Below are positions 9,502 through 17,137 of a stretch of DNA of 64,000 nt, in pieces. How positions within the stretch are numbered: the first letter of the stretch is position 1; each line of letters opens with the position of its first letter. The notes below the pieces were generated by a model. That model saw only the letters and a list, made by a program, of their open reading frames with translations, had not been told where the DNA came from and searched no databases. The position numbers and the translations under genes were made by a program. This DNA is from Calditrichota bacterium (GTDB lineage Bacteria; Electryoneota; RPQS01): positions 88,282 to 152,281 of the forward strand of contig JACJWA010000003.1 of the NCBI GenBank assembly GCA_020637395.1, written 5' to 3'.

Positions 9502-10587
9502 TTACGCGGGTTGTGCCGTGTATTTCCGTCGAAGCTCACGGAAGCTGATCAATCGCTGCTGCTGAATGTCCCAGACCGAAAGGAAAATCGTCTTCACCGC
9601 CGAAGCGAGCGTCACTTCGTACACCTCGCGAAACTCGGGATTCTCGACATAGATCTTCTCCAAACGATAGTTCGGAATTCCCGGCGAGAGGTGATGAATG
9701 TGATGGAAGCCGATGTTGCCCGTGAACCACTGCAGCACCTTCGGCAGCTTGTAGAACGAACTGCCCTGCATCGCCGCGCGCACGAAGTTCCATTCCTGAT
9801 CGGGCTTCCAATAGGTGTGTTCAAACTGATGCTGAATGTAAAACAGCCAGATGCCCGCGCCCGCCGCGATATAGAGCACCGGTGCGACGATCTTCAGCAG
9901 CGCGATCCAGCCAATTCCGAAACCCACCAGCGCGAACGAAGCCGCAATTGTCAAATTCGTGATCAAAACATTGCGCTTGTCGCGTTGACTGTACTGCACG
10001 GGGTCGGTCCAGTGGCGATTGATATAGAAGAACAACACAAGCGGACCAAACAAGAGAAACACGATCGGATTGCGGTACGCGCGATAGCGAAGGCGCTCCC
10101 ATTTCGAGAGCTTCAAGTATTCATCCACGGTGAACACGTCCATGTCGCCGATGCCGCGATGATCCAAATTGCCATTCGTGGAGTGATGGATCGCGTGCTG
10201 CCGCTTCCAATAGTAATACGGCACCATCGTGAACAAACTGCATACGTATCCCAAGCTGTCATTCCATTTTCGACTCGGGAAAAACGACATGTGTCCGCAG
10301 TCGTGTTGAATGATGAAGAGCCTAACCGTGAAAAGCGCGGTCAGCACCGCCAACCCGAGCGTCAGCCAATACGAATAGCTGAGACTCAGATACATCAAGT
10401 AGTAGCTGGCCAGCAAGGGGACCAGCGTGTTCACCGTCTGCCAAACTGAAATTCCAACGGAAGGCTGAATATAGGGTTTGAGTATGCGAAGCAGATCGGT
10501 TTGATTGTTGATTTCGCGCAGCGTTTGGCCCTCGTAATTATGCAGGCTCTTGCGTTCGCGCGGCTTGACAATAAATTCAGTGCTAAT
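9502..10587 (-). CDS. Membrane fatty acid desaturase family protein, apparently with an ATT start
   Basis: Di-iron membrane desaturase/hydroxylase. All three histidine boxes are present: 'HDCGH', 'HAIHH' and 'HHIHH', between clusters of hydrophobic segments. The first conventional start (GTG at 10434) gives only 310 residues and cuts off a clearly coding N-terminus ('YEGQTLREINNQTD' and on). The frame is open back to a TAG 15 bases upstream of an ATT at 10587, preceded by AGGA 7 bases away; starting there yields 361 residues beginning (M)STEFIVKPRE. No ATG, GTG or TTG exists in between. So either ATT is used as a rare start or ATG mutated. Its substrate and role within an aromatic-degradation cluster are unknown; it may be a passenger affecting membrane lipids. 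Confidence 0.75.
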   Translation of the reverse strand: MSTEFIVKPRERKSLHNYEGQTLREINNQTDLLRILKPYIQPSVGISVWQTVNTLVPLLASYYLMYLSLSYSYWLTLGLAVLTALFTVRLFIIQHDCGHMSFFPSRKWNDSLGYVCSLFTMVPYYYWKRQHAIHHSTNGNLDHRGIGDMDVFTVDEYLKLSKWERLRYRAYRNPIVFLLFGPLVLFFYINRHWTDPVQYSQRDKRNVLITNLTIAASFALVGFGIGWIALLKIVAPVLYIAAGAGIWLFYIQHQFEHTYWKPDQEWNFVRAAMQGSSFYKLPKVLQWFTGNIGFHHIHHLSPGIPNYRLEKIYVENPEFREVYEVTLASAVKTIFLSVWDIQQQRLISFRELRRKYTAQPA

Positions 10588-10655
10588 GATCGGATCCTAT
10601 CTTGATTGTGAAACAGTAACGAGAGATGTTGGCCGCGGGAGTGCGACCCCTTGCG

Positions 10656-11231
10656 TCAGCCTTCCCAGGGATCCCAGAAAAGCTGCGGCCCCGGTCCCGC
10701 AAGATCTTCGCGTTCCGGAGCCGGCTGATTGAGTTGACCTTCAAGGTCGTAGTATCTGCTCTTGTAGTAGAGCAGCGGACGATGCGGTTCGATACCTTTG
10801 TGAAGCGACACCACTCGCCCAATGACAATGTGATGATCGCCGCCTTCAACAACGTTTTCGACTTTGCAGCCGAGCGCGGCGAGCACGCCTTCGATGCGCG
10901 GCCCGCCGTCCCACTCCACAAATCGAAATGACGGCTGCTCACCCTCTTTCGAGCGGCCCGCGAAATGATTGGAAATCGCCAGCTGCTCGTCGCGCAGCAC
11001 GTTGATCGTGAAGCACGCTTCCGGACGAGTGAGATACTCTGAGATCTGCGCGCGTTTCGCCGCGCAAAAGATCACGAGCATCGGATCCAGAGACAGCGAC
11101 GTGACGGCATTCGCCGTCATGCCGTGCGGGCCGGTCTCGCCTTCCGTGGTGATGACGCAGACGCCCGTCGCAAACATTCCAATCGTGTCGAAAAACGCGC
11201 GCGGCTCAAACGGCGCGGAGAAATCGGTCAT
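10656..11231 (-). CDS. hpaC: Flavin reductase, partner of 4-hydroxyphenylacetate 3-monooxygenase
   Basis: NAD(P)H:flavin oxidoreductase of the HpaC/FMN-binding split-barrel family, supplying reduced flavin to HpaB. About 191 residues, a normal length. Typical features include 'FATGVCVITTEG', 'GMTANAVTSLSLDP' (flavin-binding loop) and 'GDHHIVIGRVV' towards the end. The ATG at 11231 is chosen because it lies 16 bases downstream of the hpaB stop and starts just before the conserved domain; the frame extends 21 codons upstream but into hpaB. The order hpaB-hpaC with a tight junction indicates a two-component monooxygenase made from one transcript. Confidence 0.9.
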   Translation of the reverse strand: MTDFSAPFEPRAFFDTIGMFATGVCVITTEGETGPHGMTANAVTSLSLDPMLVIFCAAKRAQISEYLTRPEACFTINVLRDEQLAISNHFAGRSKEGEQPSFRFVEWDGGPRIEGVLAALGCKVENVVEGGDHHIVIGRVVSLHKGIEPHRPLLYYKSRYYDLEGQLNQPAPEREDLAGPGPQLFWDPWEG

Positions 11232-11247
11232 GTCGTTTCTCGCTTGC

Positions 11248-12720
11248 TTACTTTGACCCGGCGTCCGCTTCGGCGTCGTCGCGCATTCTCTCAAGGAAGT
11301 GGCGCACCTTGTCCATGGCTTCCTTGCGCGGATGATTCTTGATCAGCGCGCCGGACATCCGTACCGGATCGCCGAAGAAGAAATACTCATACAGCGATTG
11401 ACGCGTTCCGAACGCCGACACCGACGCATCCCAGGCCAAACGGAACAGCGGAATGCGCTCATAGGCATCCACGCGCGCGCCCTGATAGTACTTCTTGATC
11501 TCTTCCTTCATCGGACCGTCGAGATCGGCCTGCGTCGGCATTGCGACCAGGCCGCTCGCACCGAGCTGCTGAATGATCTGCACCAGGCGCGGATAGGTGC
11601 GCGGGAAGAGATTTCTTGCGGCATCCAGCGGATCCCACGCGGGACGCATCACGCCGTATTCGTCCACATGGCAATCGGCTTCCGCGGCGCGCAGGAACGC
11701 CTTCATCGTTTCGTTGGTCACCCACAGATCGGCAAGCTTTTCGTGTACGTGCTGAAACTGCTCGATCCCGATCGAGTCCACCATCAAGGACGCCAGGCCC
11801 AGCAGAAACTCGCTCTTCGCGATGTTCTTGCAAAGCACCTGATGCGACATGTGCACCACCGCGCCGCTGGCCGCATAGGCCTTGTTGCACACGTCCACGT
11901 TTTTGTAGAGCAGCACTTTTTCCCACGGCACGAAGACATCGTCGAACACGACCACCGCGTCCTGCTCTTCGAATCGCGCGCCGAGCGGGTGATCGTATCC
12001 GTTTGGGTTGTAGCTCACCGTTTCGCGGCACTGAAATTTCAAACCGGGAGTGCTCGACGGAATGCAGAACCCGAAGGCATACGGCGCGTCTTCCGGATTG
12101 CTTGTCAGAAGCGTGCTCGGAAACACCATGATTTCGTCCGACACCGGAGCCGTCGCCAGCATGCGCGCCCCGCGAATCACGAATCCGTCCGCGCGCTCTT
12201 CCTTGATGCGCGCGCCCATGTACGGATCCTTCTGCGCCGCGACCGACACCGAGCGATTCGCCTGCGGATTGATCAGCGTATGCGTCATGCACAGATCGTT
12301 GCGCGAGAGCTCCTTGTGCAAATTCTTCGCATTCTCGCCAAAGCGCGGATCCTGCTCCGCCAGAAATTTCCAGCCGCCCGCATACGACGCCATCGCGCGA
12401 TTCAGATAGTCCGGCGAGCGGCCCATCATGCCGCACGTGAACTCGGAAATCTTGAGCATCGTCTGCGACAGCTTGCGAATATCTTCGGCGGTGCGCGGAA
12501 TCTGATACGTGCGGCTGATCAGCTCGCCCGTTTCCTCATCCTTGCACAGCATGATGTCCTGATGCTTCCACTGCAAATCATAGATATCCGCCAGACTCTT
12601 CGCATGTCCCTTGAACTCAGGATGCGTCGTGAAGTCCGCGATGCGTTCGCCGCGATGATAAACTTCCGGCGGCTGTGCTTTCAATCGTTTGAGAAAATCC
12701 GCGCCTTTGCGTGCAGGCAT
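11248..12720 (-). CDS. hpaB: 4-hydroxyphenylacetate 3-monooxygenase, oxygenase subunit
   Basis: FADH2-dependent oxygenase hydroxylating 4-hydroxyphenylacetate to homoprotocatechuate, the first step of the pathway. 490 residues, in the range of HpaB proteins (about 480-520). Recognisable blocks are 'YQIPRTAEDIRKL', 'FTCGMMGRSPDYLN', 'LCMTHTLINPQANRS', 'GARMLATAPVSDE' and 'FDDVFVPWEKVLLY', all typical of the HpaB/PvcC acyl-CoA-dehydrogenase-like fold. It starts with ATG, just after the truncated nucleotidyltransferase fragment, and is followed directly by hpaC. The gene has base use like its HPA neighbours, unlike the adjacent inserted HEPN gene. Confidence 0.95.
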   Translation of the reverse strand: MPARKGADFLKRLKAQPPEVYHRGERIADFTTHPEFKGHAKSLADIYDLQWKHQDIMLCKDEETGELISRTYQIPRTAEDIRKLSQTMLKISEFTCGMMGRSPDYLNRAMASYAGGWKFLAEQDPRFGENAKNLHKELSRNDLCMTHTLINPQANRSVSVAAQKDPYMGARIKEERADGFVIRGARMLATAPVSDEIMVFPSTLLTSNPEDAPYAFGFCIPSSTPGLKFQCRETVSYNPNGYDHPLGARFEEQDAVVVFDDVFVPWEKVLLYKNVDVCNKAYAASGAVVHMSHQVLCKNIAKSEFLLGLASLMVDSIGIEQFQHVHEKLADLWVTNETMKAFLRAAEADCHVDEYGVMRPAWDPLDAARNLFPRTYPRLVQIIQQLGASGLVAMPTQADLDGPMKEEIKKYYQGARVDAYERIPLFRLAWDASVSAFGTRQSLYEYFFFGDPVRMSGALIKNHPRKEAMDKVRHFLERMRDDAEADAGSK

Positions 12721-12757
12721 GTTCTGTTCTCCGAGATATGTTTAGTTTGTAAGATTC

Positions 12758-12922
12758 TTACTGTGAGGTAAAAGGTGTTAGCCAGATTAACGCGTCCACG
12801 TCGCTGTCGGGGCCGAAATCATCGCGCAGCACAGACCCAAAAAGCGAAAACTCCGTGATCTTCCACTTCTTGCAAAAGGCCTCAATCTCAGGCATAGGTA
12901 TGGGGATGCGGGGGGTGGGCAT
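12758..12922 (-). pseudogene. Truncated MNT-type nucleotidyltransferase (antitoxin-like) fragment
   Basis: A 54-codon reading frame (ATG at 12922, or ATG at 12895) whose core reads 'EIEAFCKKWKITEFSLFGS' followed by 'VLRDDFGPDSDVDALIWL'. This is the start of a minimal nucleotidyltransferase domain with the GSxxR and DxD metal-binding motif. The family normally continues for another ~50 residues including a third acidic residue; here the frame ends at TAA soon after the DxD, so it is a remnant or a severely shortened protein. It begins 5 bases after the HEPN-like gene ends and is the classic partner type (MntA) of HEPN toxins. The first nine codons of the longer form are made from a G/C-rich heptamer-like repeat, so 12895 is the likelier start. 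Confidence 0.65.
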
Positions 12923-12925
12923 GGG
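12896..12925. repeat. Degenerate GATGGGG-type heptamers before the MNT fragment
   Basis: Plus-strand bases 12898-12925 split into heptamers GTATGGG, GATGCGG, GGGGTGG, GCATGGG. They lie immediately upstream of the 12895 start codon, as in other copies of this repeat in the window. Confidence 0.5.
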
Positions 12926-12927
12926 GG

Positions 12928-13668
12928 TTAGTTCAAGTCTTGTAAATAATAAGGGCCAAACTTAAACGAATCATATGGGTTATGCGCTATTTTCTTAAAG
13001 TGGCTTTCAACATTCTTGAGCGCACTTTCTGAAATCCGTTTGAAAAACCCAAGTGGGTACACCAATTCAAAATCACCCCTTTCGTCGACACTATGGTAGT
13101 GTGGCATGACGACTCCATTTGGATAAACCATTGGATCGGATGATTCCGCATCCTCTAGTCCGTGCCCTCGCTTACGGAATTCATGAATGAGACCATTTCT
13201 AAGTTGCCAGAAGAGTGAAGAGTGCATCAAATCACGTATTGAGACTCTTTCGAACAGCTTTTCATCTATTCCAATGTTCGACAGTTTACATTGCATGTCG
13301 ATGTCTTTGAAATTTGGGTCTTCCGTAATATGTGAACATGGATCAAACCTTTTGCTTTTGACGTACTCGTGAAGTTTGGCGTATCTAGGTTCTGGCAGTA
13401 ACTGAACGAGCCTTTGAAGATGCGGAAAACTAATGTTCTCTGACTCGGGCCAATCACAGAACTTCGAGATAAGCTTAATAAACCTCTCGCGATTACTCTT
13501 TTCTCTTGGAAAGACAGAAGCGCTAAGAGCGTCGAGCACGCTTACGTACAGGACTTTTTTGTAGGTCAGTGTGCTTGCATATGATGGCAAGCACAAAGAT
13601 TCAATGTCGTGCAGGTACATTTTGAAGTACGTGACAAAGGCATCCAAGTCTTTTCGCACTCCCCTCAC
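12928..13668 (-). CDS. HEPN-like protein (putative RNase toxin) inserted in the HPA operon
   Basis: About 246 residues; no close family recognised. The most informative motif is 'RNGLIH' (R157-H162 counted from the GTG at 13668), an Rx4H pattern like the catalytic motif of HEPN ribonucleases, within a helical region ('MHSSLFWQLRNGLIHEFRK'). The earlier half, e.g. 'VLYVSVLDALSASVFP' and 'RFIKLISKFCDW', matches the layout of HEPN-type proteins of the kind often found in defence islands. The start is chosen at a GTG overlapping the TGA of hpaE (GTGA); a GTG at 13659 and ATG at 13620 are alternatives. The longer frame from 13779 only reads hpaE out of frame. The gene is AT-richer than its neighbours. 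It is followed by a truncated MNT domain, so it may be a decayed or self-sufficient toxin-antitoxin unit. Confidence 0.6.
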   Translation of the reverse strand: MRGVRKDLDAFVTYFKMYLHDIESLCLPSYASTLTYKKVLYVSVLDALSASVFPREKSNRERFIKLISKFCDWPESENISFPHLQRLVQLLPEPRYAKLHEYVKSKRFDPCSHITEDPNFKDIDMQCKLSNIGIDEKLFERVSIRDLMHSSLFWQLRNGLIHEFRKRGHGLEDAESSDPMVYPNGVVMPHYHSVDERGDFELVYPLGFFKRISESALKNVESHFKKIAHNPYDSFKFGPYYLQDLN

Positions 13669-15167
13669 CCCCCCATCCGCGGCACATGCGCGGCTTTCAG
13701 CGGCACGTGTACACTTTTCGCTTCCATGAAGAATTCTTTGAAGGAAAGTTCGCCGCCTTCTCTGCCGATGCCGCTCCACTTCGAGCCGCCGAACGGCAGC
13801 CTGAGATCACGAACATTCTGCGCGTTCACCCACACCATGCCGCATTCGAGCGACGCCGCGACTCTGTGCGCGCGTTCGAGATCGCGCGTCCACACATAGC
13901 CCGCGAGTCCGTACTTGATATCATTCGCCTGACGAATCGCATCGGCTTCGTCCTTGAATTTCATCACGGTCAGCACCGGACCGAACACCTCTTCCTGCGC
14001 GATGCGCATGTTGTTCGTCGCGTTCGTGATCAGCGTCGGTGCAAAATAGTTTCCTTTGGCGATGGATGGGGGATGGGGGATGGGGGATGGAAGATTCGCC
14101 GGGTTATCTCCACCGACGAGAATCGTTGCGCCATCTTCGCGGGCCACATCCATAAACCCGCGCACGCGCTCCCAATGTTCTTTGTGTATCAGCGGCCCCA
14201 CTTCAGTGGCCATGTCATTCGGATCGCCAACTCTGATTTTACGCACACGTTCCGCAAGTTTTTCGACAAACGTATCGTGAATCGTCTCTTCCAGCAACAA
14301 TCTCGATGCCGCCGTGCAGCGCTCGCCATTCAGCGAATACACCTGCCACAGCGCGCCGTCAATCGCGCGCTCCATATCCACGTCGGCGAACACGATATTC
14401 GGTGATTTTCCACCTAATTCCATGGAATACCTTTTCAAGGTATCCGCGCCGTTCTTGATGATGATCTGACCCGTCGTGGTTTCACCCGTAAACGAAATCA
14501 AATTCACCATCGGATGTGCCACCAGCGGCGCGCCTGCCGATTCGCCGTAGCCATGCACGCAGTTAAACACTCCCGGCGGCAAATCGGCTTCCTGAATAAT
14601 CTTGCACATCTGCGAGGCCGACAGCGGCGACCACTCGGCAGGCTTCAACACCACCGTGCAGCCACTCGCCAGCGCGGGCGCAACCTTCCACGATTCGAGC
14701 ATGAACGGCGTATTCCACGGCGTAATCAATCCCGCCACACCCACTGGACGGTAGATGACATAGTTCAGCCATTCGTCATTGACTGTGTAAGAATCGCCGC
14801 GCAGAGCTTCGAGCTGATCGGCAAAGAAATAAAAATTATCCGCCGCGCGGGGAATCGCGCCCTTTGTAATCTGCGCGCGCGGAATTCCTGTGTCTTCGAT
14901 CTCAAGTTCTGCCACCGTGCTCGCGTGTTTCAAGATCAAATCGCCGATCGTGCGAATTTTCTTCGCGCGGTCTTTGACTTTCATCTTTGACCACACGCCG
15001 CTGTCAAAGGCACTGCGTGCCGCGCGCGCGGCTTTGTCAATGTCCCCGGGTTGACCGGAGGCGCATTTCCCGATGACTTCATTCGTCAACGGCGTGAGTA
15101 TGTCAAATGTCTCGCCGCCCTGCGACGAAACGAATTCGTTGTTGATGTAATGATGGATGGAATGCAT
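13665..15167 (-). CDS. hpaE: 5-carboxymethyl-2-hydroxymuconate semialdehyde dehydrogenase
   Basis: NAD-dependent aldehyde dehydrogenase oxidising the ring-cleavage product made by HpaD. 500 residues; the ALDH glutamate motif 'MELGGKSPNIVF' and catalytic cysteine block 'NGERCTAASRLL' are present, with 'ITPWNTPF' and 'FTGETTTGQ' for cofactor binding. Assignment to the HPA step rests on neighbours hpaB, hpaC, hpaD and hpaG. Unusual: between 'LVGGDNPAN' and 'KGNYFAPTLI' a Pro-rich insert 'LPSPIPHPPSIA' is encoded by a (GATGGGG) heptamer array, a place where homologues are short. The start ATG has no Shine-Dalgarno; another heptamer array lies 8 bases upstream. The stop overlaps the probable GTG start of the HEPN-like gene. 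Confidence 0.9.
   Translation of the reverse strand: MHSIHHYINNEFVSSQGGETFDILTPLTNEVIGKCASGQPGDIDKAARAARSAFDSGVWSKMKVKDRAKKIRTIGDLILKHASTVAELEIEDTGIPRAQITKGAIPRAADNFYFFADQLEALRGDSYTVNDEWLNYVIYRPVGVAGLITPWNTPFMLESWKVAPALASGCTVVLKPAEWSPLSASQMCKIIQEADLPPGVFNCVHGYGESAGAPLVAHPMVNLISFTGETTTGQIIIKNGADTLKRYSMELGGKSPNIVFADVDMERAIDGALWQVYSLNGERCTAASRLLLEETIHDTFVEKLAERVRKIRVGDPNDMATEVGPLIHKEHWERVRGFMDVAREDGATILVGGDNPANLPSPIPHPPSIAKGNYFAPTLITNATNNMRIAQEEVFGPVLTVMKFKDEADAIRQANDIKYGLAGYVWTRDLERAHRVAASLECGMVWVNAQNVRDLRLPFGGSKWSGIGREGGELSFKEFFMEAKSVHVPLKAAHVPRMGG
14065..14092. repeat. GATGGGG heptamer array inside hpaE
   Basis: Plus-strand units GATGGGG x3 then GATGGAA. It is in frame within hpaE and adds a Pro/Ser/Ile/His-rich loop between conserved ALDH segments. 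Confidence 0.9.
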
Positions 15168-15175
15168 TCGGAGAA

Positions 15176-15203
15176 GTCTGAAGTATGAAATATGAAGTCA
15201 GAA
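15176..15203. repeat. Four-unit heptamer repeat upstream of hpaE
   Basis: Plus-strand units GTCTGAA, GTATGAA, ATATGAA, GTCAGAA. It ends 8 bases before the hpaE ATG on the coding strand. Confidence 0.85.
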
Positions 15204-15260
15204 ACTGATTCCGGAGAGATCCTTCAGCCGCAGCGGCTTCAGGATGACCACGGGCTTGCG

Positions 15261-16031
15261 CTACTTGCCGAGTATCGGCGAGAGCACCTGATTGCCCTGC
15301 ACGACGGTGTTTTCCAGCGCGCCGATGCCGTCAATCTCAAGCCGCATCACGTCGCCCGGATAGACATGCGACAAACCCTTCGGCGTGCCCGTCCAAATTT
15401 GATCACCTTCTTCGAGCGTCATGATCATCGAGCAATACTCGATCATCTCTTCGAGCGAGAACAGCAGATCTTTCGTCGTGCCCTGCTGTCTCAGTTCGCC
15501 GTTGACAAACGTCCTCAGCCCGACCTCATGCGGCGAACCGAATTCGTCAGCAGTCACAATGTACGGCCCAATCGGCCCGAACGTGTCCCAGCCCTTGCCG
15601 ATCAGCGGCGGACGAAAATACGGGCCGATATGATCGCGAATCGTCACGTCGTTGCCGATCGTATAGCCCATCACGTAGTTCAGCGCGTCTTTCGCCTTCA
15701 CGTTGCGGCACTTCCGACCGATAATCGCCACGAGTTCGACTTCGTAGTGCATGTACTCGCTCTTCGGCGGCATCAGCACATTGGCCTTGTGACCGACGAG
15801 CGACGTCTGCGGCTTCAAGAATATCGCGGGCAGATCAGGCTTCGGCAAATTCAATTCCGCTGCATGATCGGAAAAATTCAGCGCGATACCAATCACCTTT
15901 TGCGGCCAGTTCGGCGGCAGCCAAACGACTTCGTCAGGGTTGTGTTCAGTACCATCTTTGGACAACAAGACGCCCTTCACAAGGGCACCGTCATGGAGTT
16001 GGCCGTTCGCGGCCCAGCGAGCGAGTTTCAC
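15261..16031 (-). CDS. hpaG: Fumarylacetoacetate hydrolase-family isomerase/decarboxylase of HPA pathway
   Basis: FAH-superfamily protein of 256 residues. The family core is clear: 'PQTSLVGHKANVLMPP', 'HYEVELVAIIGRKCRNV', 'YTIGNDVTIRD', 'GPYIVTADEFG', then 'IWTGTPKGLSHVYPGD'. The metal-binding acidic residues are in 'YEVELV' and the following 'GNDVT' region. In HPA clusters this family performs 5-oxopent-3-ene-1,2,5-tricarboxylate decarboxylation and HHDD isomerisation. The start is a GTG at 16031 with no Shine-Dalgarno; a heptamer array begins 9 bases upstream. A downstream gap of about 90 bases to hpaE contains the next heptamer array. Confidence 0.85.
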   Translation of the reverse strand: MKLARWAANGQLHDGALVKGVLLSKDGTEHNPDEVVWLPPNWPQKVIGIALNFSDHAAELNLPKPDLPAIFLKPQTSLVGHKANVLMPPKSEYMHYEVELVAIIGRKCRNVKAKDALNYVMGYTIGNDVTIRDHIGPYFRPPLIGKGWDTFGPIGPYIVTADEFGSPHEVGLRTFVNGELRQQGTTKDLLFSLEEMIEYCSMIMTLEEGDQIWTGTPKGLSHVYPGDVMRLEIDGIGALENTVVQGNQVLSPILGK

Positions 16032-16040
16032 GGGAGAGAA

Positions 16041-16068
16041 ATTTGAAATGTGAAATAGGAAACAGGAA
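16041..16068. repeat. Four-unit heptamer repeat upstream of hpaG
   Basis: Plus-strand units ATTTGAA, ATGTGAA, ATAGGAA, ACAGGAA, more diverged than the other copies but in strict 7-bp register; it ends 9 bases before the hpaG start. Confidence 0.75.
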
Positions 16069-16249
16069 AACAGATTTCGGCAGGGAATCGCACGTCGTGC
16101 TAAATCCTTGCTGCTTCAAAGAAAGTGCACGGGGCGAGCAGGCTCGTGCTCTGGAGGGGTAAACACTTCACCCACTCGCCCCAGCAAGCGTGGACGCCCG
16201 CTGGATAGCGGGAGACAGTGCGCTTCGCATGCGCTCTGCCATTTTCGTC

Positions 16250-17137
16250 TCATAACATATTGTATTGCTGCATCACTTTGCGCAAGCGCTCCTGATTGGC
16301 AGCGCTCATTTCGCACAGCGGCAGTCGTACTTCAAAATTGATTTTGCCCATCCATCCCAGCCCGGTTTTAATCGGCACGGGATTGATTTCAAAAAACACG
16401 GCGTCATTCAGCGGCAGCATGTGGTAGTGCAGCTCGCGTGCCGCTTCCCATTTGCCTTCTTGCACAAGATTATAGACATTCGCCGTCTCGCTCGGCAACA
16501 AGTTCGCCGTCGCGCTCAAAAATCCCGCGCCGCCAATCGCCAGAATCGGAAAGCACAACAGCTCAATTCCCGAATACACCAGAAACTCGCGGCCCATCTT
16601 GTGCAGCAGCCGATTGATGTGCTCAAAATCCTTGTTCGATTCCTTCACACCCACCACGTTCGGGCACTTCTCCACCACACGCGCGACCGTATCAGGTTCG
16701 ATGTTCACCGCCGTGCGTCCCGGAATATTGTACAAGATCACCGGAATCCCGACTTGCGAAGAAATCCCCGTAAAGTATCTGAACAATCCTTCCTGCGACG
16801 GACGGTTGTAGTACGGCGCAATCAGCAAGAGCGCGTCCGCGCCGATTTTTTCGGCATTGCGCGAGTAGTTCACCGCTTCTTCAAAGTTGTTGCAGCCCGT
16901 ACCCGGCATGAACGGCGCGCGGCCCGCAATCGCTTCTTTTGCCACCTGATGCACGCGCATTCTCTCGGACGACGAGAGCGAGCTCGGCTCGCCCGTGGTT
17001 CCCGTCACGGAAATTCCGTGCGCGCCGTTCTCGATTTGCCAGTTGATTAAACTCTGCAACGCGCTTTCGTCCACCTGTCCGTTCTTGAACGGAGTCGGCA
17101 CGGGCACAATTGAACCGCGAAGATGCGAGGTATTCAT
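16250..17137 (-). CDS. DapA-family (dihydrodipicolinate synthase-like) aldolase/lyase
   Basis: Class I aldolase fold, 295 residues, the normal length of the DapA/N-acetylneuraminate lyase family. Seen: 'ISVTGTTGEPSSLSSSERM' (pyruvate-binding GTTGE), 'APYYNRPSQEGL', 'ILYNIPGRTAVNIEPD' with the catalytic Tyr, and 'VGVKESNKDF' with the Schiff-base lysine. It could be the biosynthetic DapA, but it sits at the head of the HPA cluster immediately upstream of hpaG. I infer it may catalyse a late retro-aldol or related step, in place of the HpaI-type aldolase, which is absent here. Its ATG abuts the TAA of the preceding secreted-protein gene, so the two are probably co-translated. Confidence 0.8.
   Translation of the reverse strand: MNTSHLRGSIVPVPTPFKNGQVDESALQSLINWQIENGAHGISVTGTTGEPSSLSSSERMRVHQVAKEAIAGRAPFMPGTGCNNFEEAVNYSRNAEKIGADALLLIAPYYNRPSQEGLFRYFTGISSQVGIPVILYNIPGRTAVNIEPDTVARVVEKCPNVVGVKESNKDFEHINRLLHKMGREFLVYSGIELLCFPILAIGGAGFLSATANLLPSETANVYNLVQEGKWEAARELHYHMLPLNDAVFFEINPVPIKTGLGWMGKINFEVRLPLCEMSAANQERLRKVMQQYNML

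Noticed and set aside
11299..12771. Plus-strand frame of 490 codons opposite hpaB
   Set aside because: Antisense shadow of hpaB with Arg/His-rich composition.
12928..13779. Longer start of the HEPN-like gene at 13779
   Set aside because: The first ~37 residues are an out-of-frame read of hpaE and look unlike the rest of the protein.
15192..16046. Plus-strand frame of 284 codons opposite hpaG
   Set aside because: Antisense shadow; the FAH-family gene on the minus strand has clear motifs.
9466..16068. Heptamer arrays as CRISPR or origin iterons
   Set aside because: Units are 7 bp without spacers, only 4-5 copies, dispersed at gene starts.
16069..16249. 171-bp gap upstream of hpaG with small hairpins as a mobile element or gene
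   Set aside because: Short frames on both strands lack RBS and family; only imperfect hairpins are visible.
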